A DNA stretch of 64,000 bases, taken from NCBI RefSeq assembly GCF_000247815.1, contig NC_021686.1, positions 155,929-219,928 of the forward strand. The letters run 5' to 3'. Under the pieces are notes generated by a model. The model was not told where the DNA came from and searched no databases. It saw only the letters and a program-made list of their open reading frames with translations. This document shows positions 1-16,800 of this stretch, in pieces (the first letter of the stretch is position 1; each line of letters begins with the position of its first letter). Both the position numbers and the translations under genes were made by a program. The DNA comes from Ficedula albicollis (taxonomy: Eukaryota > Chordata > Aves > Passeriformes > Muscicapidae).

Positions 1-1146
1 TGGGCAGCTGGGTTTCTATGGTGTTACCCAGCAAGAATCAAAAAAAGTGGTACTTTTCCATCTCTACCCTGGAAATCCCAGGTGCAGGAACACTGCCACC
101 GGAGCACAGGGAAGGCTGCAGCAAGAGCCAGTCCTGGCCAGGAGAGGGCATTCATATCCCTCGGTTCAATCCTGCAGAACAGCGCTGAGGAGATCACACC
201 TGTGAACCATCAGCCAAGAGTTCCCTGCCCAGAGCCTTCCGGAGAGCTCAGGTAGCACTTGGGAATGGCAGTAGCTTTCTGAGCCAGTTACTTTCTGACT
301 GTAGGTGGCTCAGAGGAGCATTTTGTGCACAAACTAGCTGGTAGCCTCCCTGCGAACTGCTTTCTGGCTCACAGGATCCAGATAGGAAATAGCTAATCTG
401 GGCAGTACTGAACTATCACTTGCCAGCCCTCATCTTCAATTCCTCCATTCATTCTGTCTAGGAACAAGTACTACAAGCAACTTTGGTCTGCACTTTTTAC
501 GTCACTTTGATCTATTAGGTGGCTTCCTTCTCATGACAGCACTCTCAACTGGTTTCTGTAGTTGTGTTGTGATTCCTGTTTATACTGTACCTTTCCACTG
601 TGTTTCACTTAAGGATGTGCAGTGGATTCTTAACAGAGCCTGCTCAAAACAGTCTCTTGCAGCCAGAACCTTTCTAAAAAGAAGAAAGCTTTTTTATTTT
701 CTCTACTGGCTAGTGTTAAAGGAATGTTTTAGGGTCACGACATCTCAAATTTCACTTAGAGGTGCATGAGCTGGCTTTCATTTCCCTTTTACCTGCCATT
801 ACTTCTTAAATCTCTTGTGCCCTTCAGTGCCTTGCAGAAAGTGACACTGGTGTGAAGCTAGGCTATTATCCTGGGGAGTAAGGGCACATCTTGTCTTTGC
901 AGCAAATTCAGGACATCCAGCATCTTCCTCTTACCTACTGGCTCCTGGTCCTCACCATCATGTTCTTCTACAACTGAGTCTTCCCCTTTGTGGCAGACAC
1001 TAGGTACTGTTCTATAGCTGTGACCCACTGACTGACATGAGCCAACAGAGCCTTACAGGCCTTGATTTTTGGGCGGACTGGGAAATACAGGGGTAATAGG
1101 CTTGTTCCTTCCACTTGTGAAATGTGGAGAAACACACCTTTAACAC
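1..1146. other. Intergenic, no gene seen
   Basis: No exon with conserved coding content or paired splice sites was recognised on either strand. The short reading frames here have no recognisable protein similarity. By human synteny this is the JPT2 to MAPK8IP3 interval, but no MAPK8IP3 exon or CpG-rich promoter is visible. Confidence 0.5.
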
Positions 1147-1320
1147 TGTCCTGGTTTGGACAGGTATCTGCCAATAAAGGCAGAAGTCTTCCTTTGAAAT
1201 GGAGACCCCAGTTCCACTCCCCCCCCCAAATATTACAATCGTCCGAATCAAGGACTCTGAGGCACAGATAAGGGGGTAGGAATAACAGCTCCTTTACTAA
1301 TATATCTAATAATACAAGCA
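1147..1320. repeat. Probable endogenous retrovirus LTR fragment
   Basis: The stretch opens with TGTCCTGGTTTGG, a terminus like those of avian retroviral LTRs (compare the LTR starting at 12628), and runs into the long G tract. The sequence after the tract (about 2095-2280) could be the rest of the same element, with a GC-rich segment where the G run now stands. No matching far terminus or target-site duplication was found. Family and orientation are unresolved. Confidence 0.4.
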
Positions 1321-4204
<2,884 letters not shown>

Positions 4205-4555
4205 AACAAAGAGTGTTTGGACATCTCCATGGATGGAGACTCCGCAGCCTCTCTGGGCCACCCGTCCCAGTGTCTGACTACCCCTTGCAGGAAAAATGCC
4301 TGTCCATGTGTTCAGATGGAATTCTACGTGGTTTCCCTTGTGCCCATTACCTCCTGTCCAGAGCAGATTCTGGCCCCCTCATCCTTGCACCCACCCAGCA
4401 GGTACTTGAGCAGATCTCCCAGAGCCTTCTTGAGCAGCCCCAGCCCTCTCAACTCCTCCTCCTGTGACAGATGCTCCAGTCCCTTTATCACCTTTGTGGC
4501 CCATCACTGCATTCCCTAAATCACACCTGTCTGGTACTACTCCATGTAAGGCCTC
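4205..4555 (-). repeat. CR1 LINE fragment
   Basis: Read on the minus strand this resembles the CR1 3' region. On the plus strand one sees the usual inverse signature, including 'gcagccccagccctctcaactcc' broken over 4435-4457 and 'gatgctccagtccctttatc' near 4470-4489. It is diverged and truncated at both ends, with approximate edges. Confidence 0.6.
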
Positions 4556-7500
4556 ATCAGTATTTTAACACAGCTGGCAAATCAGACTCCTGCTAGACTG
4601 TGACTTCAAAATATCCTTAGGCCTCCACTTGCTGCACTACTCTTCAGTGCTGAAATCCTGCACTTGGATTTTTTCAGAGGAAAAATCCCATGATGAATTT
4701 CCAGCTGTAATTACAAAAAACCACATGCAGCAGGGCTGTAAACTAATTTTGGAGGCTTGAGAACAGAAGAAAATACCTATTCAGAACTGATTTGTGTGTT
4801 AATACTCAGGCTTAAAAGCACAGACTTCAGACTGGTTTGCTGAAGCCATCAGCTTTCTTAGTTTATGCCATGTGATGCAGCAAGCTAAACTCAAAGGGGG
4901 TTGGTTCTGTAACCAGTGCTGGGATAACCACTCAAAGTCCTGTACTTGCTCCTTCATGGAAGCTCACTCAAAATCCAGCCATTCCTGTTTGACATCCCAC
5001 AATACCTCAAAATTACTAGAAAAGAAACTTCACTCTTCTGTTTTGAAGACATACTTTCCTTTAAGTCTGCCAATGGTTAACAAGGTTCTCATTGCTGTAG
5101 TACCAAAGCCTCACTGCTGGATGTCACTGAGAAGCATTCCTGTCCGAAGCCTCACTGCCTGGATGTTCTGCTGGATGTCACTGAGAAGCATTCCTGTCCC
5201 TCTCCTGTGTTCACTGCTTGTATGGAGAACTTCTGTTGGCTAGAGAGGGTTTTATAGAAACCATCGAACAAAGATCCTTGCACTTGCTTACAAAAGCCCT
5301 GTCACAGAATCTGAAGATATGGGGACATTCTGGTGACCTTTGGGTCTCTTGCACAAAGACCATTTTCAGGATGGGAGGACTCTACTGGAGCCTCCCACAG
5401 GCAGAGTTCTTCTGGACAGGCTGCTCCTGTCTTTCAGATGGATAAAGCTTGAAGCTATCATAACAGTAAAGCGGGAGATGATCATCCTTCCTGGAACAGT
5501 ACCTGCTCAACTCCACTGGGCACATTGATCACTTACTCTTACTCAGCTTTTTTCAGTAATGACCCCCTGATGACCAGGAAGCCACCTTCACTTTGCCTGT
5601 CTTCCCCATTTTTGCTGGACACCCGCAGCTGGGATACCAGAGCTTTCAAAAAGGTAATTGCATTGCTCTCATACTTGGTTGAGTTTGTCATGAAAATGAA
5701 AGGGTGGCATTCAGAGAGGTCAACATGTTGCAAGAAATGGAAGGAAACAATCAAGGGGGTTTTTGTTTAACTTTTGTAGTGTTGCACTGATCACGATTAT
5801 GGGTAACTGAAGCCGCCACCCCTTAACACTGTCCCCAGCCTTAGACAAACTTGGGCTTTAACATTTAAGCTGCACATATCCTCTGGCAGAACATTCCTCT
5901 CGCCAAAGACACAGTGGATTGAGACTTGTAAAATACAAACTGAAGCCTGAAAGTGAACATTAGTTCAGGCAGTTCACACTGAGTTGGATTTCTGCTGCCC
6001 TTCATGCCCAGGTACATGCTCCCAGCAGCCAGAACGTAAAACACTGACACAGTAGAGCACACATTTATGTAAGTCTGTGGGAGGAGACAGTGGAGAAAAA
6101 GCCATCATCTTTATGAACTTCATGAAGAACCTGGCATAATGTTAAGTTCCCATTACTTCAACAGACCCTTGTGCTCCTGATATACCTGGACACAGAGCGG
6201 TTTGTGGTTTTGGCTTAAGTGGCACCTAGCACACACTCAAGCGACAGCAGAGGAGGGGTCATGGAGAAGCCAAAGGCAGCACAATATTTCAAATATTTCA
6301 AATACCCATGTATGTAGAGAGGGAGGAAGAAAGCAGTGGGTAAGACACCACAATTGGAAGGCAGCTGGACCTAGAGAGGCTGGTGAGTAAAGCAAATTGC
6401 TTCATTCTTGCTGGCTATGGAGAATATTTTGATCTGCCTGAGGAAGAAGAGGTTGTCCTGCTAGCAATATAAGGAACTTCAAAGAAAGGGAACGCCAATT
6501 CAAGATGAGACTGTCTTCATTCCCAGAAGCAAGATAAAACTACAAAAATAATTAGGGCTGCTAATTTAGCCCAATAACTTAAATCTGCTTCTTCCCCCTC
6601 ACCAACTATGTTCAAAGGGAGGAGTGACTGGGCACAGCTAGTCAGCCAGCTTAGCCTGCTGGGAGACTTCTGGGTACCAGTTTTTGGCCAGCAATGAATT
6701 GTTACCCAATCCACTTCTTGCACAGCTGATAACCAGTAATGTCAGAAACAGCTTACATGTGACCAAGTCTCCCCCAGCCAGGATGCTGTAACTCATCTTT
6801 GCTTCTTAAGAAACAATGGAAAATTCCAGCCTTAATGACATTTAATCCATCACTTTTTCCAAAGGGAAGCAACATCGTTTCAGCAGAGCTTCAAGCTGAA
6901 ATTCAACAAGAGACACATTAAGGGCTTGGACAAATAATTGGATGGCCAGCTCCATCACACAACCACCCAGGTAGCCAAGACACTTGGACATCCACACACC
7001 AGTGTGATCATACTGTACCTAAGCAACTCTGACAAGCTTCCAGGGAACATACTACAGCAGTTACTCATTTAGTGCTTAAATAATTGTCTCCACTTTACAT
7101 ATCTTCTCCCACTAGACAAGCCTGAAGAATGTACTTTGGATATTCCAAGTCTGATTAGCCTGTATAAATAATTAAAAAAACTCACAGTAATGCTGCTTAA
7201 AACACCAACAGAGAGGACACTAATCTTCCTCATTGAGAGTGCAATGCAGAGTGTGATGCAGTGATCCAAAAGATGGACAGTATCAGACAGTGCTTGCTTA
7301 AAAGGTTTTGCACAGTAGCCAGCAGTCTTCACAGGGAAGAACATGCATGATCTGGGTTAACTGGCACACATGGAGATCAGGAGGGATGACACTGCAGCTG
7401 GGCTGTTCACTAGACCCCTGAGGTCTTGTACAGGACAGAGACGATGACATGTTTAGGGACTAGGCAGATGTGCCTGGAACCACACATGACACATGAAAGC

Positions 7501-8459
7501 ATGCAAGTTCTCCTTTAACCACTTCCTACACTACACTCACTATAGACACCATCATTTTCCTTCCCAGACTGAAACAGCAACTCAGATAACATTCTATCCC
7601 AAGTGCTTAGCTACAAACCAGTAGTTTTGGGGAAAGCAATGAGGCAACACACACAGTTCCAAAGTGGAGCTATACTGCAGTCTACTGTTGGCTACAGCTG
7701 AAAGAAAAGACAGTCCTTCATTGCTAATGGGTTATCTATCAAGGACATTGCCCCATTCCCACACTATGCAGATCTCACCCAAACTGTACATGTTTCAGAG
7801 GAGAGTTCTGAACTGTAAGTGGACAAACACAGAAGTCACTGTTAGGAGTGAGGGCTGGCCAAGATGCTCTGAGAGCATCACAGCCTGGAAGTTCAGGGAT
7901 GAATGTCGCAGACACACAGCATCCTGGCTGAGAGGCCACTGTGTCCAGCTCATCCAGAACTGCAGTGTCATTACCTGCAGTTCCCTCCTCTGTCAGCCAA
8001 GGCAGTCTGGCACATGAAGGGTGTTCAATGCACTCACTAGAAACACAAAAGTGAGGGTTTGACTTCTCCACATAAAGAATATCCCCCGCTCAAGAGGAAT
8101 TTCTATGTTTTTCTACAAATAGCTTTAAATATTTAAAATACTTGAATATTTAATTCTATTTAAAATATTGCTGAAGAACATAACAGAATCCCATTGTGGT
8201 ACAGAACATCATGGAATGTTGCCCGCAAAAAGGCAATAAGTTAAGCTCTGGCTAGCATCCTATACCTCCCCAGGGACAACAGGTATCACAGGCAGCCTTG
8301 GGCAGTATGTCACAGCTCTTGAGTACAGTCCCACATAGAGAAGGCCTGAAAATGTATGTGCAATTTTTCCCATTTCAGACCACAACATTTACCAGTGTAT
8401 CTATAGTGAAATAGAGTACTGACCAATTCATAAAAGCAGGCATCTACAGCACACAATGA
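4556..8459. other. Intergenic, no gene seen
   Basis: Apart from a small tandem repeat at 5108-5199 no gene or clear mobile element was recognised. The open frames near 4.9-5.8 kb and 7.7-8.0 kb show no familiar domain and no splice pattern. The upper end meets the presumed JPT2 3' UTR. Confidence 0.45.
5108..5199. repeat. Short tandem duplication, period 54
   Basis: A 32-base segment beginning CTGCTGGATGTCACTG occurs at 5114-5145 and again at 5168-5199. The spacer also contains an imperfect partial copy (CCTCACTGCCTGGATG). Confidence 0.8.
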
Positions 8460-10638
8460 AGTAACAAAATACAGAGGTTTATTGATAATTGCATGTTCTA
8501 TCATTTGATTTCCAATCCCCTTCTGTCCCAGAGAAATGCTCAGATCAATCTTACTTGAAAAGTTGAAAACATTGTTTAGATTCCAAAGAAAGACATGCAA
8601 GAAAATTAACATAGTTTAACTAATTTAAGGCCTAGTTAGAAGTGGCTCTTTAAAAGACAGGCACTGAAGCCAATGTACATCAGCTACTAAAACACGCCAA
8701 ATGCTTTGTATTTTGTATTTGCAGATAGCATCAGCTACACCAGAGCCTGCAATGTAGGAAGAGGCCTCTGGTTGACTTTTCTACATGACAGCTTCCTGTC
8801 AAGTACTGGAACAAGGAACTGAAATGGCTAATGTGTCTGAGACTCAGCCAGAGGCTGGAGAGCACAGACTCAGGAAGAGCTGCTAAGAAATACAAGTTTG
8901 GAAGCAACATAGGTAAGTTCATTCCAGGGTTGCAGTTTTAGCTACTGCCTTGTTTTCCTGGGGGGAAATTAACAGGCAGCTCCAAACCAATCTGAAAGGT
9001 ACAAAGGCATTTAAATCCCTACTTTCCATAGCTGTTTCTATCCTAGCACTGCTCCACATATTTCACTATTTGAAAAGGCAACTAAGTCTTAAAGCAGTCA
9101 CCCACTGCTGTTGACACAAGGGAACTGGCTCAGGAAGCATTACAATCACAGAGAGGTTTAGCACCTGGCCCAACATCCCATCTCAATGGCAGCAGTTCCC
9201 AGGGAACGTGGGCTAGAACAGCAGTGGATATACTCAATAAGGCCACTTGTTCTTTGGTGTACCTGAACAACTCCTGTTCTGATATGTCAGATTTAAAAGG
9301 TCAGTATTCAATATATTTAAGCACCTGGAGTTAACATTCATCTATCAAAGCCCTGGATATGATAATAAAATCCATTCGGAGAACAAACCCTCCTGCAAAA
9401 CCATCTGTGCAAAACATGCACATCTTCCAAACATGATTTACGATAGATTTTAGTAATACAAACCTTCTGTTTGTGTTGGCTTTGTTTTTCCAGCTAAGGT
9501 AATCTACAGCAAAATCAACTACAGCTCTAGACTGGGGAGAACTCACATAGTTCTCCCAACCTTGCGAACAAAAATTTGACACAGTCAAAGGCAAAGGCAA
9601 GGCTGATGACAGGAGAATTCACTAACAGACTCAGCACAGGCAGTACCAACAGAAAATTCACTGTGGTGGAGACAGGAGAACAGTACTAGTTTCCACGGGG
9701 AGCCAAGTTAAAACCTTTGCTGAAGCTAAGCCCTTTCTACACAAGCTGGGTCAGAATGACCTGGCTGACACTTCAGCATATTCTCCATGGTAACTGTAAA
9801 CTTCCTAGTTGCCTCTGTTCAAAGAGTACCAAAAAGCTATTGTCTGCACCCACATCTTTACCAGAAAACACACAAGCACTTAACTAGAAGCACCTACATG
9901 AAACAGCATGTTGGACTGCCACAGGTGAAGAGCTAGTCATAGTAATCAGCAAATTACTAAAGGCATCCAAAAGACCTGAATACCTGGGGAGGAGAAGACC
10001 ACAATCTTTACAAACATATGATGGTTTGTGAGTATAAAATAAACTTGCAGCATATTTTGTCCTTGTATTAGTAATCAAGTGCTGCAAGCAAGAAAGGAGA
10101 AAAAGAAGCAATGACTGAAGACACTCTTAACCATAGCAGCACTACTTGTTCCAGTGGAACATGTTTATATTCACATGACTGCAATTCAGCTCACACTGTG
10201 AAGCTGCTTCCCATTGCCTAGGGGAAAGCCCAGCCTACCTGCTGTACTTCAGAATCTTCAGATGTGACTTCCATGCCCCTTCCCAATCACAATGTTTGAC
10301 ATGTTTACTGTATGGATAAGCCTGATTCCACAAGAGCATCCTGAGCCATAAGCTAGCTAAGAACCTAACAGTCTGAGGAACTCACCACTAAGTAGCACTG
10401 ATTTTTCACAAAGTTACACTAATGTCCAGCACTGCCACCCACCCAATACTCACATCTTCCACAAGGTACCCATTCCCTCCCCAGCCCTTCCTCCCCAAAT
10501 CACCAGGTTATCCTTCCTACGTACTCTAACATAACCTTCATCCATCTGCCTAAGAATCTATTCACAAGCAATAGTGTTTAAACTGACCTCGCCACCAGAG
10601 ACAAGAGTTTCTCCACTAGTGACAGTGACACGGTGACC
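8460..10638 (-). other. JPT2: Probable JPT2 3' UTR
   Basis: This stretch follows the JPT2 stop codon on the minus strand and has no other gene. The lower limit assumes that the AATAAA at 8483-8478 is used, giving a 3' UTR of about 2.2 kb. The human gene also has a long 3' UTR. The end point is inferred. Confidence 0.4.
8478..8483 (-). promoter_or_regulatory. JPT2: Candidate JPT2 polyadenylation signal
   Basis: AATAAA on the minus strand (TTTATT on plus). A TG-rich stretch follows about 25-40 bases downstream, as expected for a cleavage site. No transcript evidence is available. Confidence 0.35.
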
Positions 10639-10817
10639 CTAATAGAATGCAATGCTGGATTTTCCCCCTGGTGGATTGAGGACTTTGTTGTGCGAGCGTG
10701 GTCTTGGCCCTAGTCGAGGTTCGTGATTGTCTATCTTGGGTTCTGGCTCTTCGCATTGCTTCTCTTTGCCCAGAACTTTTTTCTCGCCTCCATCTTCCAG
10801 GTGTGGCTTGATATTTT
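10639..10817 (-). CDS. JPT2: JPT2 coding exon 5 (last)
   Basis: The acceptor CTACAG precedes 10817. The exon encodes residues 129-186 and ends with TAG at 10641-10639. It carries the conserved [15 protein letters not shown] stretch and the terminal [11 protein letters not shown] motif. Confidence 0.97.
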
Positions 10818-13800
10818 CTGTAGGTGCATTAAAGAAAACAGATTAGATCATCAGACCACTCACTATTCTGTAGTGCACAAAGTGCCTCATCTTCTCTTGA
10901 GCTGCATTATTTCTGACATCTCCCATTTACAGCACACCAAGATTTCTCATTACTTGTTCATTTTTCCTGAAGGAAGTATGTGCTAAGAAAAGAATTTCAC
11001 TTTTCACAACAATTCCTTTCTTCCTTGAGCAATCTTTCCAACAAGGATATGTGAAGACTGAGCAATACACCTTCAGAATTATTTTGGCATTCGCAGGCAA
11101 TTAAGAGATACAACGTACCAATGAGCTTGAAAGCAGGGTTTCCGCCATTCTTTAACAATTAGCTGACCAATAACACATCTTGTCAGTCAACTGTTTATTA
11201 TTTACAACTACAGAAAGCCAAAATTAGCCATATGAAGGAGATGGCAAGAGAGGAAGAGGTAACCTGATGTTTTGCCATGTACAGATTCCATACATAACTG
11301 TATGTACACCCACGGTATCAAGCGAAGTCTAAACACACAGACACAGAGTATCACAACTCACACCTGTGTTCACCTCAATAAGCGGAAGAGATCCATTTCC
11401 CTGAGACAAGAGATTGGATTTCTGACTAAAAACTTTTCAGTCATATTATCCTAAAAACATGAGTCTAAGGATAGTTTTTAAGCAGAAGCACAAGAAACTT
11501 CCTCATAGCTTATCTTCGCAAAGAGAACAAAGAAAACAATTTCTCTTGCTGACCTTCTAGCTTCTTTGGTATTTCCTCTTCTTTCAAGACAATGTGATCC
11601 TGTAAAGAAATCAGAAACTATCTTAGTGTATTATTGTTCTCAAACAGCAAGTCTGTCACAAAATCCTTTTGGAAGTTTCGCTTCATTTCTAAGTTTATAG
11701 ATCACTGATCAAATAAAAGCAAGCTGTGTGCAGCCCTTCATCCCCTCCACTTCTACAGAACCCCAAAAGTAGGGGCACAAATCTTCTCTGTTATGGCAAG
11801 GTGTAGATCTCAGACAATTCATTGAAACATGGATGAAGAAGCTACATTAGATCATCAAAATGGTAAGCACAGCAGTGGTGGGTTAACTGCCAGACTCAAT
11901 TTTAGAGGCCTTCTCCAACCTTAAGGATTAATTGATTTTAATGTCAGGAATTACCATTCCTGTCAAGCACCTGCTATCACGCAGGAGAAGTTGGTACACA
12001 CTACAATTCAGGCAGCCCATGATGACCCTATTTGTACACAGCAATTCCTGTCTTCAGCAAGTATCCCAACAGTCAGGTAATAATCAAAACATTTAAGGAT
12101 CATTTCCCCAACAATCTGAATTGACTGTTGGAAATACACAGTCACACTTCGGAGAAGTGTGTTTTCCCACCCATGAAACTCAACTTACAAGTAGATTTTG
12201 TAAACATGCCGTCTTCTTTCCATCTCAGTATCTCCCACAATTCCAATGCTCTAATTAATGACATAATTTCCACAATGGTGTCTTCTATTTAGTCAGAAGT
12301 TCATGGGAATTAAAGTTACATTTCTAAAAAAGTAACTAAAAACAAAGAGCGACCGTCCCAATAAAGGGGTACAGAGAAACAAAGCAAAGCCCTCTCCTAC
12401 ACCAACAGCACAACTCCTGCCAAAACCTAGCTCCCAATCTTATTTTTTCTCCTTGTCATTTCATATGGCCCCAGATACTATTCAGAACATGTATAAAAAG
12501 AAAGCACTCTACCAACACCTTAAATTTAAGGGGAAAAAAACAAAGGCAAGAAAGTTAAATTGGACTGATCCTCTCTTCCTAAGCTTCCAGAGAAAAACTA
12601 GACTGTTTTCAGCACAATGCCAATTTCTGTCCTGGTTCCAGCCAGTATTGGGGTTAATTTTAGCAGTAGCCAGGGAAGCATGGCCAGGACCCGGAGCTTA
12701 TTCTATACCACATCATGTGCAGGGTGTGGAGGGAAGAGGTCCCTTCTGGCCAGCGGTGGTGGCTGAGCATGATGAGCACTCACATGTGAGCTGTTCATCC
12801 TTCTTGTACACTCTGTTATTAATTTTGTTGCTGTTACTGTTCTTATCTCATTGCTATTTCCAGTAAATTGTTCTTGTCCATGATTTTTACCTTTTACCTC
12901 CAATTTCCCTCCCCAGCTGCAGGGGGAAGGGGGAGGAGAGCGTGAGTGCTGCATGTTTTGGAGTGTTTCAGTGGGAACACTAAACTGGGGAATACCATTC
13001 CTAAACCACATCAGTTTCATAGAACGTTAAATTTCCATGCTCTTTGACATGCCAAAAACATTATCACCATAACAGATACTCATTTATTGGTATTTACTTA
13101 GAGTAAGGCAGCAGGTTGTAAATCCACATATAGGGCACTTAAATATAAAAACTGGTAACATATCCTGCTTTTTTCAAACCCAGATGTGGTCATAACTACA
13201 AGCAACTATTACACATCCCAACTTTGAGATCAAAACTCAAATGTATAACCTATGTGTAACAACTGTAACACTATACTAAGAGATATTTTGTCTATCTTGC
13301 ACAAATCAAGTACCTGCTGGGCCTTACACCACTGATCTCAAGTTCACTTTTTCACTGTTGATCACTTAAGCCTAATGTGCTGAAGTGCTTTCAAGATGGC
13401 TGTAGATACATGTATTTAAGAGGTGAAGTCTTAGTACTAGCACCTGGCACAGCCAGGCCTCACAAAGGTTTACGACTGTAGCTCACCAACTTCCCAAGTC
13501 TGCATCAAGATCACATCTGCCAAACTTTAGAATAAGGGGAAATATCTCCTTCCTAGCCAATTAAAATGCCTCTTGGCTCTGTCAAGAGCTCCAGCTGTAC
13601 CTCATTTACAAGAAAGATCAAAGACTTTTTCTCTCTCTCTCTTCTTTTTTTATTGACAGCACAGTCTAATTAATACTTTTACAACAAACTGCAGAGATCT
13701 GGTACCCAAAATAACAAGCTATCAAAGAGACTTTGGGAGTAACTGTCTAACTCAAAGTCACTCCATGCACATTCAGTTCTGTTCTTAGGGAGAGCACAGG

Positions 13801-16800
13801 CATGTCTCAGAGCATGACAGCACCCTGGAACTGCTGGCCTCTTGATCTGACAGCAAGAGAAGTACAAATACCTTGGGTTTGTTTGGGTGTGCTCGCACGA
13901 TGCTAGGAGAGACAGGAGACCCAAAGATATCGCTTGTCTTCCCACCAGGTGGATTCATGCGTGGACGAGGCTGAGCAGAACTAGAGTCCTCAAAAATGCC
14001 ACTTTCTTTTCCTCCTGCAAGGAAGTTGTTAAGACTTTTTTCTAGATTAGTTTTATGACACTATATTAAAAAAAAAATTAAAAATAAATAATTCAAGGAC
14101 TTCTACAACCCTGCTGTCTAGGGATTTTGTCATATTTTCCTAGTTGAAATCCCTTGTTACAATTCACCTACGGGTCTCAAACTGAGCTAACTGCTGATGC
14201 AGCTCTACAACAGAAGCTGTTTCCTTTCATCATTTCTTAGAACCTCAATTTGGAAAGAATTAAGACTTGAATGATGTGCTAAAAAGTCTGTGAACATGCA
14301 GATCACTGAAATACTCAAATATTCAGAAGTCTGAAGTGATTTGCTGTTCAAACCTACTCAGAATACAAAAATGCAACATAAGAAGACAGATCCCAGCATT
14401 CCAGCTTAGGAACGCAAAACCATTCTATACTGCAATTTAAAAATGCAACATAAGACAGATCCCAGCATTCCAGTTTAGGAACGCAAAACCATTCTATACT
14501 GCAATTCAGAGCCAAGTCACACAGAAAGAGGGGGCAGCTTTTACCTGGAGGGTTTGTTCTTTTTGGAATGTTCTGAGGTTGTTCTGATGCTCCAAAGATA
14601 TTGGATGCCATCCGGTGTGGCCTGCTTGAAGAAGACACTTCTTCTGTACTCCCAAAGAGATTGCTGGAATCTCCGCCTGGGGGCTTCAATACCCTATGTC
14701 ACAGAATGAGAAACAAGACATGAAAGTTCTTTTAAAATTTATAGCATTCAACATACTCTCCTTCCCATTCTCTCCTTGTATGTAATTATCCTGATTTTAA
14801 TTTACTTTAGGTAATTCTGCTATATCCATGAAGTAACTACTTTTCAAGAGCTGTTTTAATATCCTTAAGTTCAGCACAAGTATTGCCAATCTCCTGGTCA
14901 ATCAACTTCATCATTAAGGTATCTATGATTACATGGAGTGATCCAAACACTACCACCTACACAAGTGGCTGGCTACGCTATCTGTGGTGTTCCAAAAACA
15001 CCAGAGATTAAGACAAGCCATATGATGGTTAGGATTTTAAAAATAACCATTAGAGAATCAGAATTTCTGCTAAACTGCACATACCAATTTTGAAACTGTG
15101 ATACAATTCAAACCCACTGACTTTTAAATAAAGGCAGACATTTCACAACTACTAAAAAATCTGCTAGTCTCAACCATCAGTTATCATAATAGCTGTTGTA
15201 GTTTAGAATGGAGAAACAGAATACCAAAAAGCCAATTCTTTAGTGGTCAAGCTGCAAATCCATTAAAACAAAAGCTTTACACCAGAAGACATCAAATGGA
15301 TCTGAAGAAAAATTGGAGCTTACAACAGAAATCATCTGAATTCTTGAAAATTTACCTAAAGTCATGCTTGTCCTTCAGTAGTAATTCCATACTTAATGAC
15401 TAGGTGTTGTTCAACAGACTACAGGTCCTGCCCCAAAAAGGAACCAAACTACTATTTGAGAATAGAATCAGTGACATTAATTGGAAAATTAACAGGAAAA
15501 GCACAGGAAAGAGATGAATACCTAAATATGGCTAGAAAGTTGTTCAGCAAAAAAAAGGACCTGGGGGTGGCTGAACATGAGCTGGGTGTACCCAGGTGGG
15601 CAAGAAGACCTGTACCAGGACCAATGTGGCCACCAAGGCCAGTAACCTCTGCTGTGCACTGGTGAAGCACCTCAAATTGTGGGGGCAGTTTTGGGCCCCT
15701 CAAGACAAGAAAGATGGATTTAAGTGGCTGGAGCATATCCATAGAAGAGTATGGAGCTGGAGAACAAGTCTGATGAGGAGCAGCTGCGGAAGCAGGGGAG
15801 GCTCAGCCTGGAGAAAAGGAGGCTCAGGGGAACCTCCTGGCTCTGCACAACTCCCTGACAGGAGGGGACAGCCAAGAGGGGTTTGGGCTCTGCTCCCAGG
15901 GAACAGGGACAGGACAAGAGGAAACAGTCTCAAGTTGTGCCAGGGGAGGGCATACCGGGCATCAGGAAGAATTTATTCACAGGAAGGGTTGTTAAAGACT
16001 GGAATGGGCTGCCCAGGGCAGTGGTAGAGTCACCATCCCTGGAGGTGTTCATGAAACGACTGAACATGGCACTTAATGCTCTGGTCTAGTTGACATGCAG
16101 TCAAAGGTTGAACTCCTGAGATCTCAGGAGAGCTTTTCCAACCTTAATGATTCTGGGATTCTGTATCAAAAATAATTTTTACAATTACATCTACCAATTA
16201 CCCACAGCACCTGAAAAAACGTAGTAGCTCAATTATACAACTTCTAATCTGAACCCTGGATCTGGAACCTAAATTAACCTTTGCTTTTAAAACCAAGAGA
16301 ACAGTTATAAATTGCAAGATCTTGATCCCAACCTACCTAAACACAATTCAAATGTCAGTGAATTATTCCAACCCCCTCTCTCCCTAGCCCTGCAACAGCA
16401 GCACGTCATTACAGGTGAGCTACGCCTATCATAAAGTGAGGTTCCTCTTGGTGCCACGATCTACACTCCAGTTTAAGATTTAATTTCACAGAAGTAGAGA
16501 TATTTGGCTGCTCTGTCAGAAAATGAGCTTTGTGTGCATTTCAGATCTCAAGACGCAGAAAGCAGTTTTAGGCCTTTGGGGAAGCAGAAAAAAGTTCCTC
16601 TTTTAGTATGGGAATAGTTTATATAAACAGTACGGCCTCAGAGGGACTGTCTTTGCAGGCCAATTTCAATATTTTAATCCTTAGTATGATTGTGGATTTA
16701 ATAAACGCCTCTAGCTTAACGAGTAACTAGAATTTCAGCAGACAAGCCAACTCCTTGTCCAAAGCACAGGTTAGATCACACAAAGCTTATTTATTTACAA

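Noticed and set aside
4872..5243. 123-residue cysteine- and serine-rich open frame
   Set aside because: No known family, no splice context, and part of it lies in a small tandem repeat.
11870..11940. Possible CR1 tail in JPT2 intron 3
   Set aside because: The phrase 'agaggccttctccaacctta' resembles a CR1 end, but the match is too short and lacks the terminal repeats.
15396..16089. Open frames of 65-143 residues
   Set aside because: They lie mostly within the CR1 3' end and are decayed LINE sequence.
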